This document shows, in pieces, positions 6,780-15,046 of a stretch of 29,489 bases of DNA. The stretch comes from DASXYG01 sp036502625 (GTDB lineage: Bacteria; Actinomycetota; Actinomycetes; Streptosporangiales; Streptosporangiaceae). The translations under genes were made by a program, and so were the position numbers. Within the stretch, counting starts at the first letter, position 1. Each line of letters starts with the position of its first letter. The notes beneath the pieces were generated by a model, which ran no database searches, had not been told where the DNA came from, and worked only from the letters and a program-made list of their open reading frames with translations. The DNA is taken from NCBI GenBank assembly GCA_036502625.1, contig DASXYG010000108.1:1-29489 (forward strand), given 5' to 3'.

Positions 6780-7871
6780 ATGGCGATCAGCGCGGTCGAG
6801 CGCGCGGCACTGCGGGACGCGGTGCGCGACCTGATGACGCGGGAGTGCACCGAACAGGACGTACGCCGCGTGATGGCGTCCGGCGACGACTACGACCCGG
6901 GGCTGTGGGCGCGCCTCGCCGGGCTGGGCGCGGCCGGGATGATCATCGATCCCGCGTACGGCGGCATGGGGTTCGGCGCGGCCGAGCTGGAGGCCGTCAC
7001 CGAGGAGACCGGCGCGGCGCTGCTGCCGTCGCCGCTGATCTCCAGCGGTGTGCTCGCCGCGGGCCTGCTCGGCGCGGCCGCCCCGGACGTGCGGGAACGG
7101 CTGCTGCCCGGCATCGCGGACGGCACCACGATCGCGACCGTCGCGCTGACCGGGCCCGCCGGAACCTGGGAGCCGGACGGCGTGGCCGTCGAGGCGTCCG
7201 CGGACGGCGCGCTGACCGGCGAGGCCGCGTACGTCACGCACGGAAGCGGCGCGGACGTCCTGCTGGTGGTGGCGCGCGCGGCGGACGGCGTCGGCGTGTA
7301 CGAGATCGCACCGGGCACGCGCGGCCTCACCCGTACGGCGGAGGACGTCTTCGACCCGACCGTGCCGCTCGCGCGGCTGGCCTTCGACGCCGCGCCCGCG
7401 CGCCGGATCGCCGGCCTGGGATGGCCCGAGGTCGCGGGCGCGCTCGACCTGGCGCTGATAGCGCTGGCGGGCGAGCAGGTCGGCGGCGCGCGGCGGATCT
7501 TCGAGATCACCGTCGACTACCTGAAGACGCGCATCCAGTTCGGCCGCCAGATCGGCAGTTTCCAGGCGCTCAAGCACTACGCGGCGGACCTGCTGCTGGA
7601 GGTCGAGTCGGCGACGTCGGCGGCCCGGCACGCCGCCGCCGAGCACGCCGCCGGGTCCGCCGCGGCGGGCGGCGCCGTCGCGCTGGCCGCGTTCACCTGC
7701 GCCGAGGCGTTCCACACGACCGCGATGTACGCGATCCAGATGCACGGCGGCATCGCCTTCACCTGGGAGCATCCCGCGCACCTGTTCCTGCGCCGCGCCC
7801 GCTCGGGCCGGCAGATGTTCGGCGGCTCACCGCAGCACCGCGAGCGCTACCTCACCGCGAAAGGGGCCTGA
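6780..7871 (+). CDS. Acyl-CoA dehydrogenase, first of a pair
   Basis: A 363-residue acyl-CoA dehydrogenase-like protein. The N-terminal helical domain contains YGGMGFGAAELEAV; the central beta domain is divergent (FDPTVPLARLAFD); the C-terminal domain has TRIQFGRQIGSFQALKHYAAD and QMHGGIAFTWEHPAHLFLRRA, typical of the shorter subunit of actinobacterial alpha2beta2 enzymes such as FadE28-FadE29. The catalytic and FAD sites may be split with the next gene product, two bases downstream. ATG 6780 is preceded by GGGAAGG; upstream in-frame ATGs at 6711, 6714 and 6735 lie across the operator-like palindromes and are less likely. Confidence 0.88.
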   Translation: MAISAVERAALRDAVRDLMTRECTEQDVRRVMASGDDYDPGLWARLAGLGAAGMIIDPAYGGMGFGAAELEAVTEETGAALLPSPLISSGVLAAGLLGAAAPDVRERLLPGIADGTTIATVALTGPAGTWEPDGVAVEASADGALTGEAAYVTHGSGADVLLVVARAADGVGVYEIAPGTRGLTRTAEDVFDPTVPLARLAFDAAPARRIAGLGWPEVAGALDLALIALAGEQVGGARRIFEITVDYLKTRIQFGRQIGSFQALKHYAADLLLEVESATSAARHAAAEHAAGSAAAGGAVALAAFTCAEAFHTTAMYAIQMHGGIAFTWEHPAHLFLRRARSGRQMFGGSPQHRERYLTAKGA

Positions 7872-7873
7872 CG

Positions 7874-9043
7874 ATGACCGGTACGCCCACGCCGGAGGGG
7901 CTGCGTACGGAGGTGCGCGCGTGGCTGGCGGAGAACTGGACGGGCCCGCCCGCGGCCGGCCCGGCGCGTACGGAGTGGCTCCAGAAGGTGCTCGACGCGG
8001 GCTACGCGGTGCCCACCTGGCCCGCCGCGTGGTTCGGCCGCGGCTATCCGAAGGAGCTCGCCGACGTCATCGAGGCCGAGTTCGCCGCCGCGGGCGCGCC
8101 CGGCGCGGGGCAGGACAAGCACAACATCCCGGCCAACACGGCGCTGGCGTACGGCACCGAGCGGGTGAAGGACGAGTTCATCGCGGACGTCCTCACCGAG
8201 CGGAAGACGTCCTGCCTGTTCTACAGCGAGCCGGGCGCCGGATCCGACCTCGCCGGGGTGCGCACCACCGCGGTGCGCCAGGGCGACCACTGGGTGGTCA
8301 ACGGGCAGAAGGTGTGGACGTCCGGCGCGGCCACGGCCGACTTCGCGCTGCTGATCGCCCGTACGGACTGGGACGCGCCGAAGCACCGCGGGCTGAGCTA
8401 CTTCTTCGTCGACATGCGCCAGCCGGGCATCGAGGTGCGCCCGATCGTGCAGATCACCGGCGAGTCGCACTTCAACGAGGTGTTCATCACCGACGCGGTC
8501 GTCCCGGCGGAGTACCTGCTGGGCGAGCCGGGCGACGGCTGGCGGGTGCTGCAGACGGCGCTGGCGTACGAGCGGTCGATCATGGGCGACGGCGCGCGGC
8601 GGTCCCGCCACGGGCACGGCGACGACCTGGTCGAGCTGGCGCGGGCGCACGGCCGGCTCGGCGACCCGCGGCTGCGCGACGACCTGGCGTCCGTGCTGGC
8701 GCTGCGCGAGCTGAACGCGCTCAACAACGCGCGCGCCAAGGCCAGCGCCGAGCAGGGCACGTCCACGCCGGTCATGTCGCTGGGGAAGCTGGCGATGGCG
8801 CGCATCCTGCACGAGGAGGCGCGGCTGCGCACCGAGATCATCGGCGCGGAGGCGCTGCTGGCCGGCGACGCCAACCCGGAGGCCGACGACGTCAACTTCC
8901 TCGCGCTGAATGCGTTCTTCACGTCCATCGGCGGCGGCACGAACCAGATCCAGCGCAACATCATCGGCGAGCGCGTCCTGGGCCTGCCCCGCGACGTCGA
9001 GGCCGACCGCGGCGTGCCGTTCCGCGAGGTGCGCGGCAACTGA
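7874..9043 (+). CDS. Acyl-CoA dehydrogenase, second of a pair
   Basis: A 389-residue acyl-CoA dehydrogenase with well-kept family motifs: YSEPGAGSDLAGVRT in the middle domain, GQKVWTSGA, RGLSYFFVDM and the C-terminal GGGTNQIQRNIIGERVLGLPRD. It follows the first dehydrogenase by two bases (TGA-CG-ATG) with AAGGGG upstream. Adjacent unequal subunits are the hallmark of the heteromeric actinobacterial enzymes that oxidise steroid side-chain or other branched acyl-CoAs. I infer a two-subunit complex that supplies the enoyl-CoA precursor for the Ltp/DUF35 step; no hydratase is encoded in the window. Confidence 0.93.
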   Translation: MTGTPTPEGLRTEVRAWLAENWTGPPAAGPARTEWLQKVLDAGYAVPTWPAAWFGRGYPKELADVIEAEFAAAGAPGAGQDKHNIPANTALAYGTERVKDEFIADVLTERKTSCLFYSEPGAGSDLAGVRTTAVRQGDHWVVNGQKVWTSGAATADFALLIARTDWDAPKHRGLSYFFVDMRQPGIEVRPIVQITGESHFNEVFITDAVVPAEYLLGEPGDGWRVLQTALAYERSIMGDGARRSRHGHGDDLVELARAHGRLGDPRLRDDLASVLALRELNALNNARAKASAEQGTSTPVMSLGKLAMARILHEEARLRTEIIGAEALLAGDANPEADDVNFLALNAFFTSIGGGTNQIQRNIIGERVLGLPRDVEADRGVPFREVRGN

Positions 9044-9054
9044 GGAGGCCGGTC

Positions 9055-11433
9055 GTGAGCGACGCCATTCCCCCGTACGACCCGCCGCTGCTCGGTGTGC
9101 GGGTGCTCGATCTGGTGTCCGGGCCGATGCGCGCTGTGGGGCGGCATCTCGTCGACCTCGGCGCGCATGTCACGCGCGTGCGGCTGGACGGGGTGACGCG
9201 CGCCGGGGACGGCGGGCCGGTGGTCGGCGGCGTGGCGGTCGGCGCGGCCATCGCCGCGCGCGGCACCCATGAGGTCGCGATCGACCTCGCCTCGGACGCG
9301 GGCCGCCGTACGTGGGACGGCCTGCTGGCGGCGGCGGACATCCTGGTCGAGGACACCGCGCCCGGCGGCGCCGCGGAGGCCGCGCTGGGCGCCGCCGCGA
9401 TCGGCGCCGCGCATCCGGCGCTCGTGGTGCTGTCGATCAGCGACTTCGGGCGCGGCAATGACTTCAGCGGCTGGCAGGCCACGACGCCGGTGATCCACGC
9501 GCTGACCAGCGAACTGTCCCGCTCGGGCATCCCCGGCCGCGACCCGCTGCTCCCGCCGGGCGAGCTGCCGTACGAGGTCGCGGCGGCGCAGGCGGTGTTC
9601 CAGGCGCTGAGCCTCTACCTGGACCGGCTGCGCACGGGGCGGGGCGACCTGATCGACTTCTCCGTGCTCGACGGGGCCATGCAGACGCTCGACCCGGCGT
9701 TCGGCATGGTCGGGAGCGCCTCGGCGGGGGTGCCGCTCAGCAAGGTGCCGCGCGGCCGTACCGAGGAGCGCTACAAGTACCCGATCATCCCGTGCGCGGA
9801 CGGGTTCGCGCGTATCTGCGTGCTCGCGAAGCGGCAGTGGCGGGGGATGTTCGCGTGGATGGGGAGCCCCGCGGAGTTCGCCGATCCCGCGTACGACGAC
9901 CTGATCGTGCGGTTCAGGTCGCCGGATCTGCTGCCCGCGATCACCCGGTTCTTCGCCGGGAAGACGCGCGCCGAGGTGGAGCGCGAGGGGCAGGAGTACG
10001 GGGTGCCGACCGCGGCCGTGCTGACCGTGGAGGAGGCGCTGCGGACGGAGCAGATCGCCGCGCGGGGGTTCCTGCGGGAGACGGAGCTGGCGCCGGGGGT
10101 CACGGCGCCGGTGCCGGCGGGGGTGGTGGAGGTCGACGGGGCGCGGGCGTACGTCGACGTGCCGCCGGAGCCCGGGGTGCGTGCGGCGGGGGCGGGGGAG
10201 CGCGGGCCGGGCGGTGGGTTGCCGCTGGCCGGGCTTCGGGTGCTCGACCTGGGCGTGATCGTGGTGGGCGGGGACACCGGGCGGTTGTTCGGGGATCTCG
10301 GGGCGGACGTCATCAAGATCGAGAACTCGGCGTTCCTCGACGGGTCGCGGGCCGCGCTCGGGCCGTCCACGCTGTCGCCGGGGTTCGCGGCCGGGCACCG
10401 GAACAAGCGGGCGATCGGGATCAACCTGCGCGACGCCGAGGGGGCGCGGCTGGCGCGTGAGCTCGTACGCTCGGCCGACATCGTGCTGACGAACTTCAAG
10501 CCGGGCGTGCCGGCGGCGCTCGGGCTGGACTACGACTCCGTGAAGGACGCCAACCCCGGGGTCGTGGTTGTGGACAGCTCGGCGTTCGGGCCGACCGGGC
10601 CGTGGTCACGGCGGCTGGGGTACGGGCCGCTCGTGCGCGCCGCCGCGGGCTTCACCGAGCTGTGGGTGTACCCGGGCGAGCCCGGCACGTTCAGCGACGC
10701 GATCACCGTCTACCCGGACCACGTCAGCGCCCGGATCGGCGCCATGACGGCGCTGGCCCTGCTGGTGCGGCGGGCCCGTACGGACCGGGGCGGCTCGGTG
10801 AGCGTCGCGCAGTCGGAGGTCATGCTGAGCCACCTGGCCACCGCGATCGCGGCGGGGGAGCTGGCGCGGCGCGGCCACGCGGTGGCGGACGGGCCGGAGC
10901 GCGACGCGCCGTGGGGGGTGTTCCCGTGCGCGGGGGACGACGAGTGGGCGGCGGTGACCGTACGCGGCGACGAGGACTGGGCGGCGTTGTGCGACGTACT
11001 CGACCGTGCTGACCTGCGGGACGACGCGTCGCTCGCGGACGCCGCGGGGCGCGACCGGCAGCGCGCGCGGGTTGACGCCGCGGTCGCGGAGTGGACGTCG
11101 CGGCACACGCCGTTCGAGGTGATGGAGCGGTTGCAGGCGGCGGGGGTCCCGGCGGGCGCCATGCTGCGCGCGATCGACATGCCCGAGTGGGCGTACTACC
11201 GCCAGCGCCGCGCGTTCCGCACAGAGCCGTACCCGCATGCCGCGGAGCCGTACGTCATGGAGAACACGCAGATCCACGCCGCCGGGGTAGCGGAGCCGCC
11301 CATGCTGCGGGCGCCGCTGTTGGGCGAGCAGACGTATGAGATCGCCCGCGAGCTACTCGGCCTGGGCGACGCGGAGATCGACGACCTGGTGAGCCGCGGC
11401 GTCCTCGAGGTGCCCCCAGAGCCGCAGCGATAA
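9055..11433 (+). CDS. Fused double CaiB/BaiF (family III) CoA-transferase
   Basis: A 792-residue protein made of two complete family III CoA-transferase units (about 10-370 and 385-780), where most members are about 400 residues and work as intertwined dimers. Both halves start with the family phrase (GVRVLDLVSGPM and GLRVLDLGVIVVGG). The catalytic acid region is IDFSVLDGAM with Asp206 in the first half, but SVAQSEVML with Glu588 in the second. The halves are joined by a Gly/Ala/Glu-rich linker near residue 380. GTG 9055 follows GAGGAGG by six bases. It is the last gene of the acyl-CoA dehydrogenase operon, so it probably activates a free acid to its CoA ester for that pathway. Confidence 0.93.
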   Translation: MSDAIPPYDPPLLGVRVLDLVSGPMRAVGRHLVDLGAHVTRVRLDGVTRAGDGGPVVGGVAVGAAIAARGTHEVAIDLASDAGRRTWDGLLAAADILVEDTAPGGAAEAALGAAAIGAAHPALVVLSISDFGRGNDFSGWQATTPVIHALTSELSRSGIPGRDPLLPPGELPYEVAAAQAVFQALSLYLDRLRTGRGDLIDFSVLDGAMQTLDPAFGMVGSASAGVPLSKVPRGRTEERYKYPIIPCADGFARICVLAKRQWRGMFAWMGSPAEFADPAYDDLIVRFRSPDLLPAITRFFAGKTRAEVEREGQEYGVPTAAVLTVEEALRTEQIAARGFLRETELAPGVTAPVPAGVVEVDGARAYVDVPPEPGVRAAGAGERGPGGGLPLAGLRVLDLGVIVVGGDTGRLFGDLGADVIKIENSAFLDGSRAALGPSTLSPGFAAGHRNKRAIGINLRDAEGARLARELVRSADIVLTNFKPGVPAALGLDYDSVKDANPGVVVVDSSAFGPTGPWSRRLGYGPLVRAAAGFTELWVYPGEPGTFSDAITVYPDHVSARIGAMTALALLVRRARTDRGGSVSVAQSEVMLSHLATAIAAGELARRGHAVADGPERDAPWGVFPCAGDDEWAAVTVRGDEDWAALCDVLDRADLRDDASLADAAGRDRQRARVDAAVAEWTSRHTPFEVMERLQAAGVPAGAMLRAIDMPEWAYYRQRRAFRTEPYPHAAEPYVMENTQIHAAGVAEPPMLRAPLLGEQTYEIARELLGLGDAEIDDLVSRGVLEVPPEPQR

Positions 11434-11459
11434 GACAAAGCCCGCGCTGCGCGCTTGTC
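11434..11459 (+). terminator. Hairpin after the CoA-transferase stop
   Basis: Immediately after the TAA, GACAAAGC (11434-11441) can pair with GCTTGTC (11453-11459) with one bulged base. It is a shortened relative of the hairpin repeat core that follows, and probably ends transcription of the dehydrogenase operon. Confidence 0.5.
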
Positions 11460-11524
11460 CCCGAGCCTTGGTAGAGCGCGCTCGTGGCTGGGCCGGGGGG
11501 CTGGGTCTCGGAGGCCGCTGGAGA

Positions 11525-11560
11525 AAGGCCGCGCTGCGCGCGCGCTTTTTCCGCGGTCTT
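11525..11560. repeat. Hairpin repeat copy 1 (stem)
   Basis: The stem arms are AAGGCCGCG at 11525-11533 and CGCGGTCTT at 11552-11560. Eight Watson-Crick pairs and one G-U pair form in plus-strand RNA. The tail belongs to type 1. Confidence 0.75.
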
Positions 11561-11705
11561 GGTGGGGCGTGTTCGGGGTTGGGCCGCGGGGCTGTCGCTC
11601 TTTGTGGCGTGTTCTGGGGTTTCTAGTGTCGGGCGTGGTTTCTCGGCGTGGCCTCGGAGTTTTGGCTCGGTGGTGTGGGGCTGGGTCTCGGGTGCCGTAT
11701 GGGGA

Positions 11706-11742
11706 AAGGCCGCGCTGCGCGCGCGCTTTTTCCCGCGACCTC
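11706..11742. repeat. Hairpin repeat copy 2 (stem)
   Basis: The arms are AAGGCCGCG at 11706-11714 and CGCGACCTC at 11734-11742. Two positions mismatch on the plus strand but become G-U pairs in minus-strand RNA. The tail belongs to type 2. Confidence 0.75.
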
Positions 11743-11835
11743 GGCGGGGCGTGTCCAGGGTTGGGCCGCGGGGCTGTCGCTCGTGCGTTGCGTGTGCTGG
11801 CGGTGCTGGGTGCTGGGCCTGGCTCTGGGATTCTC

Positions 11836-11869
11836 GGGGCTGGGGCTGGGGCTGGGGCTGGGGTCGGGG
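11836..11869 (+). repeat. Tandem GGGGCT hexamers, G-quadruplex-capable
   Basis: Four direct copies of GGGGCT (11836-11859) are followed by GGGGTCGGGG inside the tail of repeat copy 2. The matching place in copy 4 lacks them, so this is a local expansion. Five to six G4 runs with two-base loops can form a G-quadruplex. Confidence 0.8.
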
Positions 11870-11894
11870 ATGTGGCGGGGGTGCCGTATGGGGA

Positions 11895-11930
11895 AAGGCC
11901 GCGCTGCGCGCGCGCTTTTTCCGCGGCCTT
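11895..11930. repeat. Hairpin repeat copy 3 (stem)
   Basis: The arms AAGGCCGCG at 11895-11903 and CGCGGCCTT at 11922-11930 are perfectly complementary (9 bp). The tail belongs to type 1. Confidence 0.8.
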
Positions 11931-12089
11931 GGCGGGGCGTGTTCAGGGTTGGGGCGCGGGGCTGTCGTTCTTGTGTGGCGTGTTCTGGGGTTTCTTGGTG
12001 TGGGGCGTGGTTCTCGGTGTGGCCTCGGGGGTTTCTGGCTCGGTGGTGTGGGGCTGGGGTTGGGGATGTGGCGGGGGCTCGTACGGGGA

Positions 12090-12124
12090 AAGGCCGCGCT
12101 GCGCGCGCATTTTCCCGCGGCCTT
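12090..12124. repeat. Hairpin repeat copy 4 (stem)
   Basis: The arms AAGGCCGCG at 12090-12098 and CGCGGCCTT at 12116-12124 are perfectly complementary although the loop is two bases shorter than in copy 3. The tail belongs to type 2. Confidence 0.8.
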
Positions 12125-12260
12125 GGTGGGGCGTGTCCAGGGTTGGGCCGCGGGGCTGTCGCTCGTGCGTTGCGTGTGCTGGCGGTGCTGGGTGCTGGGC
12201 TTGGCTCTGGTTGCTCGGTTTGGCTTTGGGGTTTGGAGGGGCGTGGCTTGGGATGAGGTC

Positions 12261-13613
12261 CTAGGCGTTGCGTTTGGTCAGGATCGTCAGCAATTCGGAT
12301 ATGTTCCCTGACTCCTCGATGGTGCGGACTCGGTGGACGAGATCGGCGGCGTGTGCCTCCCCTAGGAGCGGGGTGGACAGGTCGATCGCCTTGGTGGCCA
12401 GTTCCGCCTGGGTCATTGGGTTGGCTGTGGTGCCGCGGACGTGGGGGACGTGGCACTCGTGGGAGGAGCCGGTCGTGTCCGTGATGGCTACCCGGCCCTG
12501 GCGGACGGGGAGGGACTCGTCGGGGGTGAGGGTTATTCGGGCGCGTAGGGCGCGGATCTTCGGGTCGGTCATGCGGGTGGTGTCGTGGCAGGTGGTGAAG
12601 GTGAGGCCGCCGTCGGTCAGGAGGAGGGCTACCTGGTGCTGGAGGCAGATCGTGGGGATGGCGCGGTTGTCCACGATGTGGGCCTCTTGGGCGCTGACGC
12701 GGACCTCGATCGCCGCGATGTCCGCGGCCTCCGGCAGGCCGTCGGCCAACAGGAGTTCGACGGCGTCGAGTGGGGCCTGGATGGGGGAGCCTACGCACCA
12801 CTTCTTGATGTCCGTGCGCATGATCTCGTACGACGCGCCCAGGCCGGTGGTCAGCGCGGACGGGTCGCCGCCGAACGCGGCGAAGAAGCCGTCCGGGCAG
12901 GTGAACACGTCCGGCACCCCGGTGAAACCGGCCTCGGCCAGCAGCACGGACGTCACGCCGTCGCGCGCGCCCTTGCCGCCGAAGTCGAACGCCTTCTCCA
13001 CGTGGTCGGGGTCGCGGGTCCAGCAGGCCAGGCCGGACGCCTGCTGCGCCGCGTACGCGAACGCCGTACGGGTCGCCTCCTCGTCCAGCCCGGCCAGTAC
13101 GGCGGACGCGGCGGTCGCGCCGAACAGGGAGCCCATCGCGTGGCTGCTGAAGTGGCGCTCGCGGTGCAGCGCGTGGCCGTCGAGGGCCAGGCCGATGCGC
13201 GCCGCCACCTCGTAGCCGGTGACGACCGCGCGCAGCAGCCGCGCGCCGCCGGCGCCCGTACGCTCGGCCATCGCGAGCGCGGCCGGCACGACGCCGCAGC
13301 CGGGGTGGTTGAACGCCAGCGGATGGGAGTCGTCGCTCTCGTCGGAGTGGGCGAGCACACCCCCGGCGAACGCGGCGTCCGCGGCGGACGTCCGCACGTC
13401 CGTTCCGGCGACGGTGGCCTCCGGATGGCCGGGATGCGCCCTGACATACGCCAGCGCGGTCGCGCCGGGCCGCAGCAGCGCGCCCGACAGCATCGCGGCG
13501 AGCGTGTCGAGCAGGTGGTCGGCGGCCTTCGTGCGGACGTCGTCGGGCAGCGGCGCGCCGGCCGCGGCCGACACGTGGCGGCTCAGCACCGCGGTCGGCT
13601 CGGACGTGGGCAT
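12261..13613 (-). CDS. MmgE/PrpD family protein (first of three)
   Basis: A 450-residue MmgE/PrpD protein. The family includes 2-methylcitrate dehydratase, cis-aconitate decarboxylase and iminodisuccinate epimerase, so the fold does not fix the reaction. Family segments: LLDTLAAMLSGALLRPG; SDESDDSHPLAFNHPG near residues 90-105; AFGSMTK-like region replaced by TRDPDHVEKAFDFGGKGARDGV; FTCPDGFFAAFGG; SPIQAPLDAVELL. It differs clearly from the other two PrpD proteins of the operon. ATG 13613 follows GAGGAG; it begins 18 bases after the permease stop and is the last gene before the repeat array. Its 3' third is G/T-rich on the plus strand, like the array. Confidence 0.9.
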   Translation of the reverse strand: MPTSEPTAVLSRHVSAAAGAPLPDDVRTKAADHLLDTLAAMLSGALLRPGATALAYVRAHPGHPEATVAGTDVRTSAADAAFAGGVLAHSDESDDSHPLAFNHPGCGVVPAALAMAERTGAGGARLLRAVVTGYEVAARIGLALDGHALHRERHFSSHAMGSLFGATAASAVLAGLDEEATRTAFAYAAQQASGLACWTRDPDHVEKAFDFGGKGARDGVTSVLLAEAGFTGVPDVFTCPDGFFAAFGGDPSALTTGLGASYEIMRTDIKKWCVGSPIQAPLDAVELLLADGLPEAADIAAIEVRVSAQEAHIVDNRAIPTICLQHQVALLLTDGGLTFTTCHDTTRMTDPKIRALRARITLTPDESLPVRQGRVAITDTTGSSHECHVPHVRGTTANPMTQAELATKAIDLSTPLLGEAHAADLVHRVRTIEESGNISELLTILTKRNA

Positions 13614-13631
13614 TCGTGCGGCTCCTCTGCG

Positions 13632-15029
13632 CTAGTCGGAGAGCGTTTCCAGGGCCTGGCCGTTCGTACGCGGCCCCATCGTGGCGACGGACAGCACGAG
13701 CACCGCCATGGCGCCCGCGATCATGGCGAAGACGGCGCCGGTGCCGAACGAGGCCAGCAGCCCCGACACCAGGTAGCCGACGACGATCGAGCCGATGCGG
13801 CTCCAACTGAACGCGAAGCCGACGGCCTGCGCGCGGATGCGCGTCGGGAAGATCTCCGCGTTGTACGTGTGGAAGATCCCGATCATCCAGTTGTTTCCCA
13901 GCGTGATCACGCCGCCGGTGAGCAGGATCAGCGCCACGGTGTGGGACTGCGCGAACAGCAGCCCGAACACGCCGATGCCGATGCCCGTGCCGACGAGCTG
14001 CCACTTGCGCTCGATCCGCTCGGCGAACACCACGGCGCACAGCGCCCCGAACGGGCTGAGGATCGCGATCAGGAACGTGTACAGCAGCGAGTGCACGACC
14101 GTGAACCCCTGCTTGGCCAGCAGGATCGGCACCCAGCTCGTGAACCCGAAGATGGCGATGGTCTGGGTGAACTGGAAGATCGACATCATGATCGTGCGGG
14201 GCAGGTAGCGGCCGCGGAACATCTCCGTCCAGCGGCCCTTGCGCTCCGCCGGCGCCGGCTCGTCCGCCGCGGGATCCGGCAGCTCGGCGCCGGTCTCCGC
14301 GCGGACGCGGTCCTCCAGGTCGCGCAGCGTGCGCTCGGCCTCGGCGTACCGGCCGCGCGTGGCCAGCCAGCGCGGCGACTCCGGCAGCCCGCGGCGCAGG
14401 TACAGCACGATCAGGCCGCCGAGCGCGCCGATGACCACCACCCAGCGCCAGCCGTCGACGCCCAGCGGCGCGCGCGGCACCAGCAGGTACGCGACCAGCG
14501 CGGCGATCGGCACCGCCGTGAGGATCGCCATGACCGCGACCGCCATGTACCGGCCCCGGTACCGGCGCGGCGTCAGCTCGGAGATGTACGTGTCGTTGCT
14601 GATGAGCTGCACGCCCACGCCGACGCCCGCCACGAACCTGAAGACGTCGATGAGGACGGGCGAGGAGGTGAACGCGACCAGCAGCGCGGCTACCGAGTAG
14701 ACGACCATCGAGATGGTGAACGTGGAGCGCCGGCCGAACCGGTCGGACAGGCGGCTGAGCGCGATCGCGCCGACGAACATGCCGGCGAAGAACGACGCCA
14801 GGAAGCTGGGGAACCCGCCCCAGTCGAGCGGGCCGGTCGACTCCTCGCGGAAGACGCCCGCGTGGATGAGGCCGAGGGAGATGTAGCCCGGCATGAACAG
14901 CTCGTAGAACTCGAACCAGCCGCCGCAGGCGATGCGGGAGACCAGCCCGAGCAGGTGCCGGGTGTGCGGGAGCCGGTCGATGCGCGCCGCTACGCGCAGG
15001 TCGGCGGGGTGGGGGGTGGCTACGGCCAT
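13632..15029 (-). CDS. MFS permease for an organic acid or similar metabolite
   Basis: A 465-residue major facilitator with 12 predicted membrane helices. The loop 2-3 signature is SRLSDRFGRRSTF; the end of helix 6 carries PESPRWLATRGRYAEAE, as in sugar-porter and metabolite-proton symporter families; a charged central loop of about 60 residues follows. The first helix region GGWFEFYELFMPGYISLG resembles aromatic-acid or dicarboxylate symporters. It lies between PrpD genes with 17- and 18-base gaps, so it most likely imports the operon's substrate. ATG 15029 follows GGAGG; an N-terminal hydrophilic tail of about 30 residues precedes helix 1. Confidence 0.92.
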   Translation of the reverse strand: MAVATPHPADLRVAARIDRLPHTRHLLGLVSRIACGGWFEFYELFMPGYISLGLIHAGVFREESTGPLDWGGFPSFLASFFAGMFVGAIALSRLSDRFGRRSTFTISMVVYSVAALLVAFTSSPVLIDVFRFVAGVGVGVQLISNDTYISELTPRRYRGRYMAVAVMAILTAVPIAALVAYLLVPRAPLGVDGWRWVVVIGALGGLIVLYLRRGLPESPRWLATRGRYAEAERTLRDLEDRVRAETGAELPDPAADEPAPAERKGRWTEMFRGRYLPRTIMMSIFQFTQTIAIFGFTSWVPILLAKQGFTVVHSLLYTFLIAILSPFGALCAVVFAERIERKWQLVGTGIGIGVFGLLFAQSHTVALILLTGGVITLGNNWMIGIFHTYNAEIFPTRIRAQAVGFAFSWSRIGSIVVGYLVSGLLASFGTGAVFAMIAGAMAVLVLSVATMGPRTNGQALETLSD

Positions 15030-15046
15030 GGGGACCTCCGCGGGGG

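Larger units (their letters stand above)
11434..12260. repeat. Intergenic array of GC-rich hairpin repeats (four full copies)
   Basis: There is no credible gene in these 827 bases. They hold four full copies of a repeat whose core is AAAGGCCGCGCTGCGCGCGC followed by a T-run and CGCGGCCTTGGCGGGGCGTG, then GGTTGGGCCGCGGGGCTGTC. Copies start at about 11521, 11701, 11891 and 12085, a spacing of 180-194 bases; a short degenerate one lies at 11434-11470. Tails alternate: copies 1 and 3 continue with TGTGGCGTGTTCTGGGGTTT, copies 2 and 4 with GCGTTGCGTGTGCTGGCGGT, so the array looks like a two-unit block of about 375 bases duplicated once. Open frames run through on both strands, but each copy sits in a different frame, so it is not coding. 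It lies between converging genes. Confidence 0.9.

Noticed and set aside
11521..12240. Regularly spaced repeats read as a CRISPR array
   Set aside because: Units are 180-194 bases apart, the intervening sequences are related to each other, and no cas gene is present.
11455..12264. A 269-codon plus-strand open frame through the repeat array, with recurring peptides such as ERPRCARAF
   Set aside because: Each repeat copy falls in a different frame relative to the others across the overlapping open frames, the composition is extremely Gly/Arg/Trp-rich, and the hairpin is conserved rather than any peptide.
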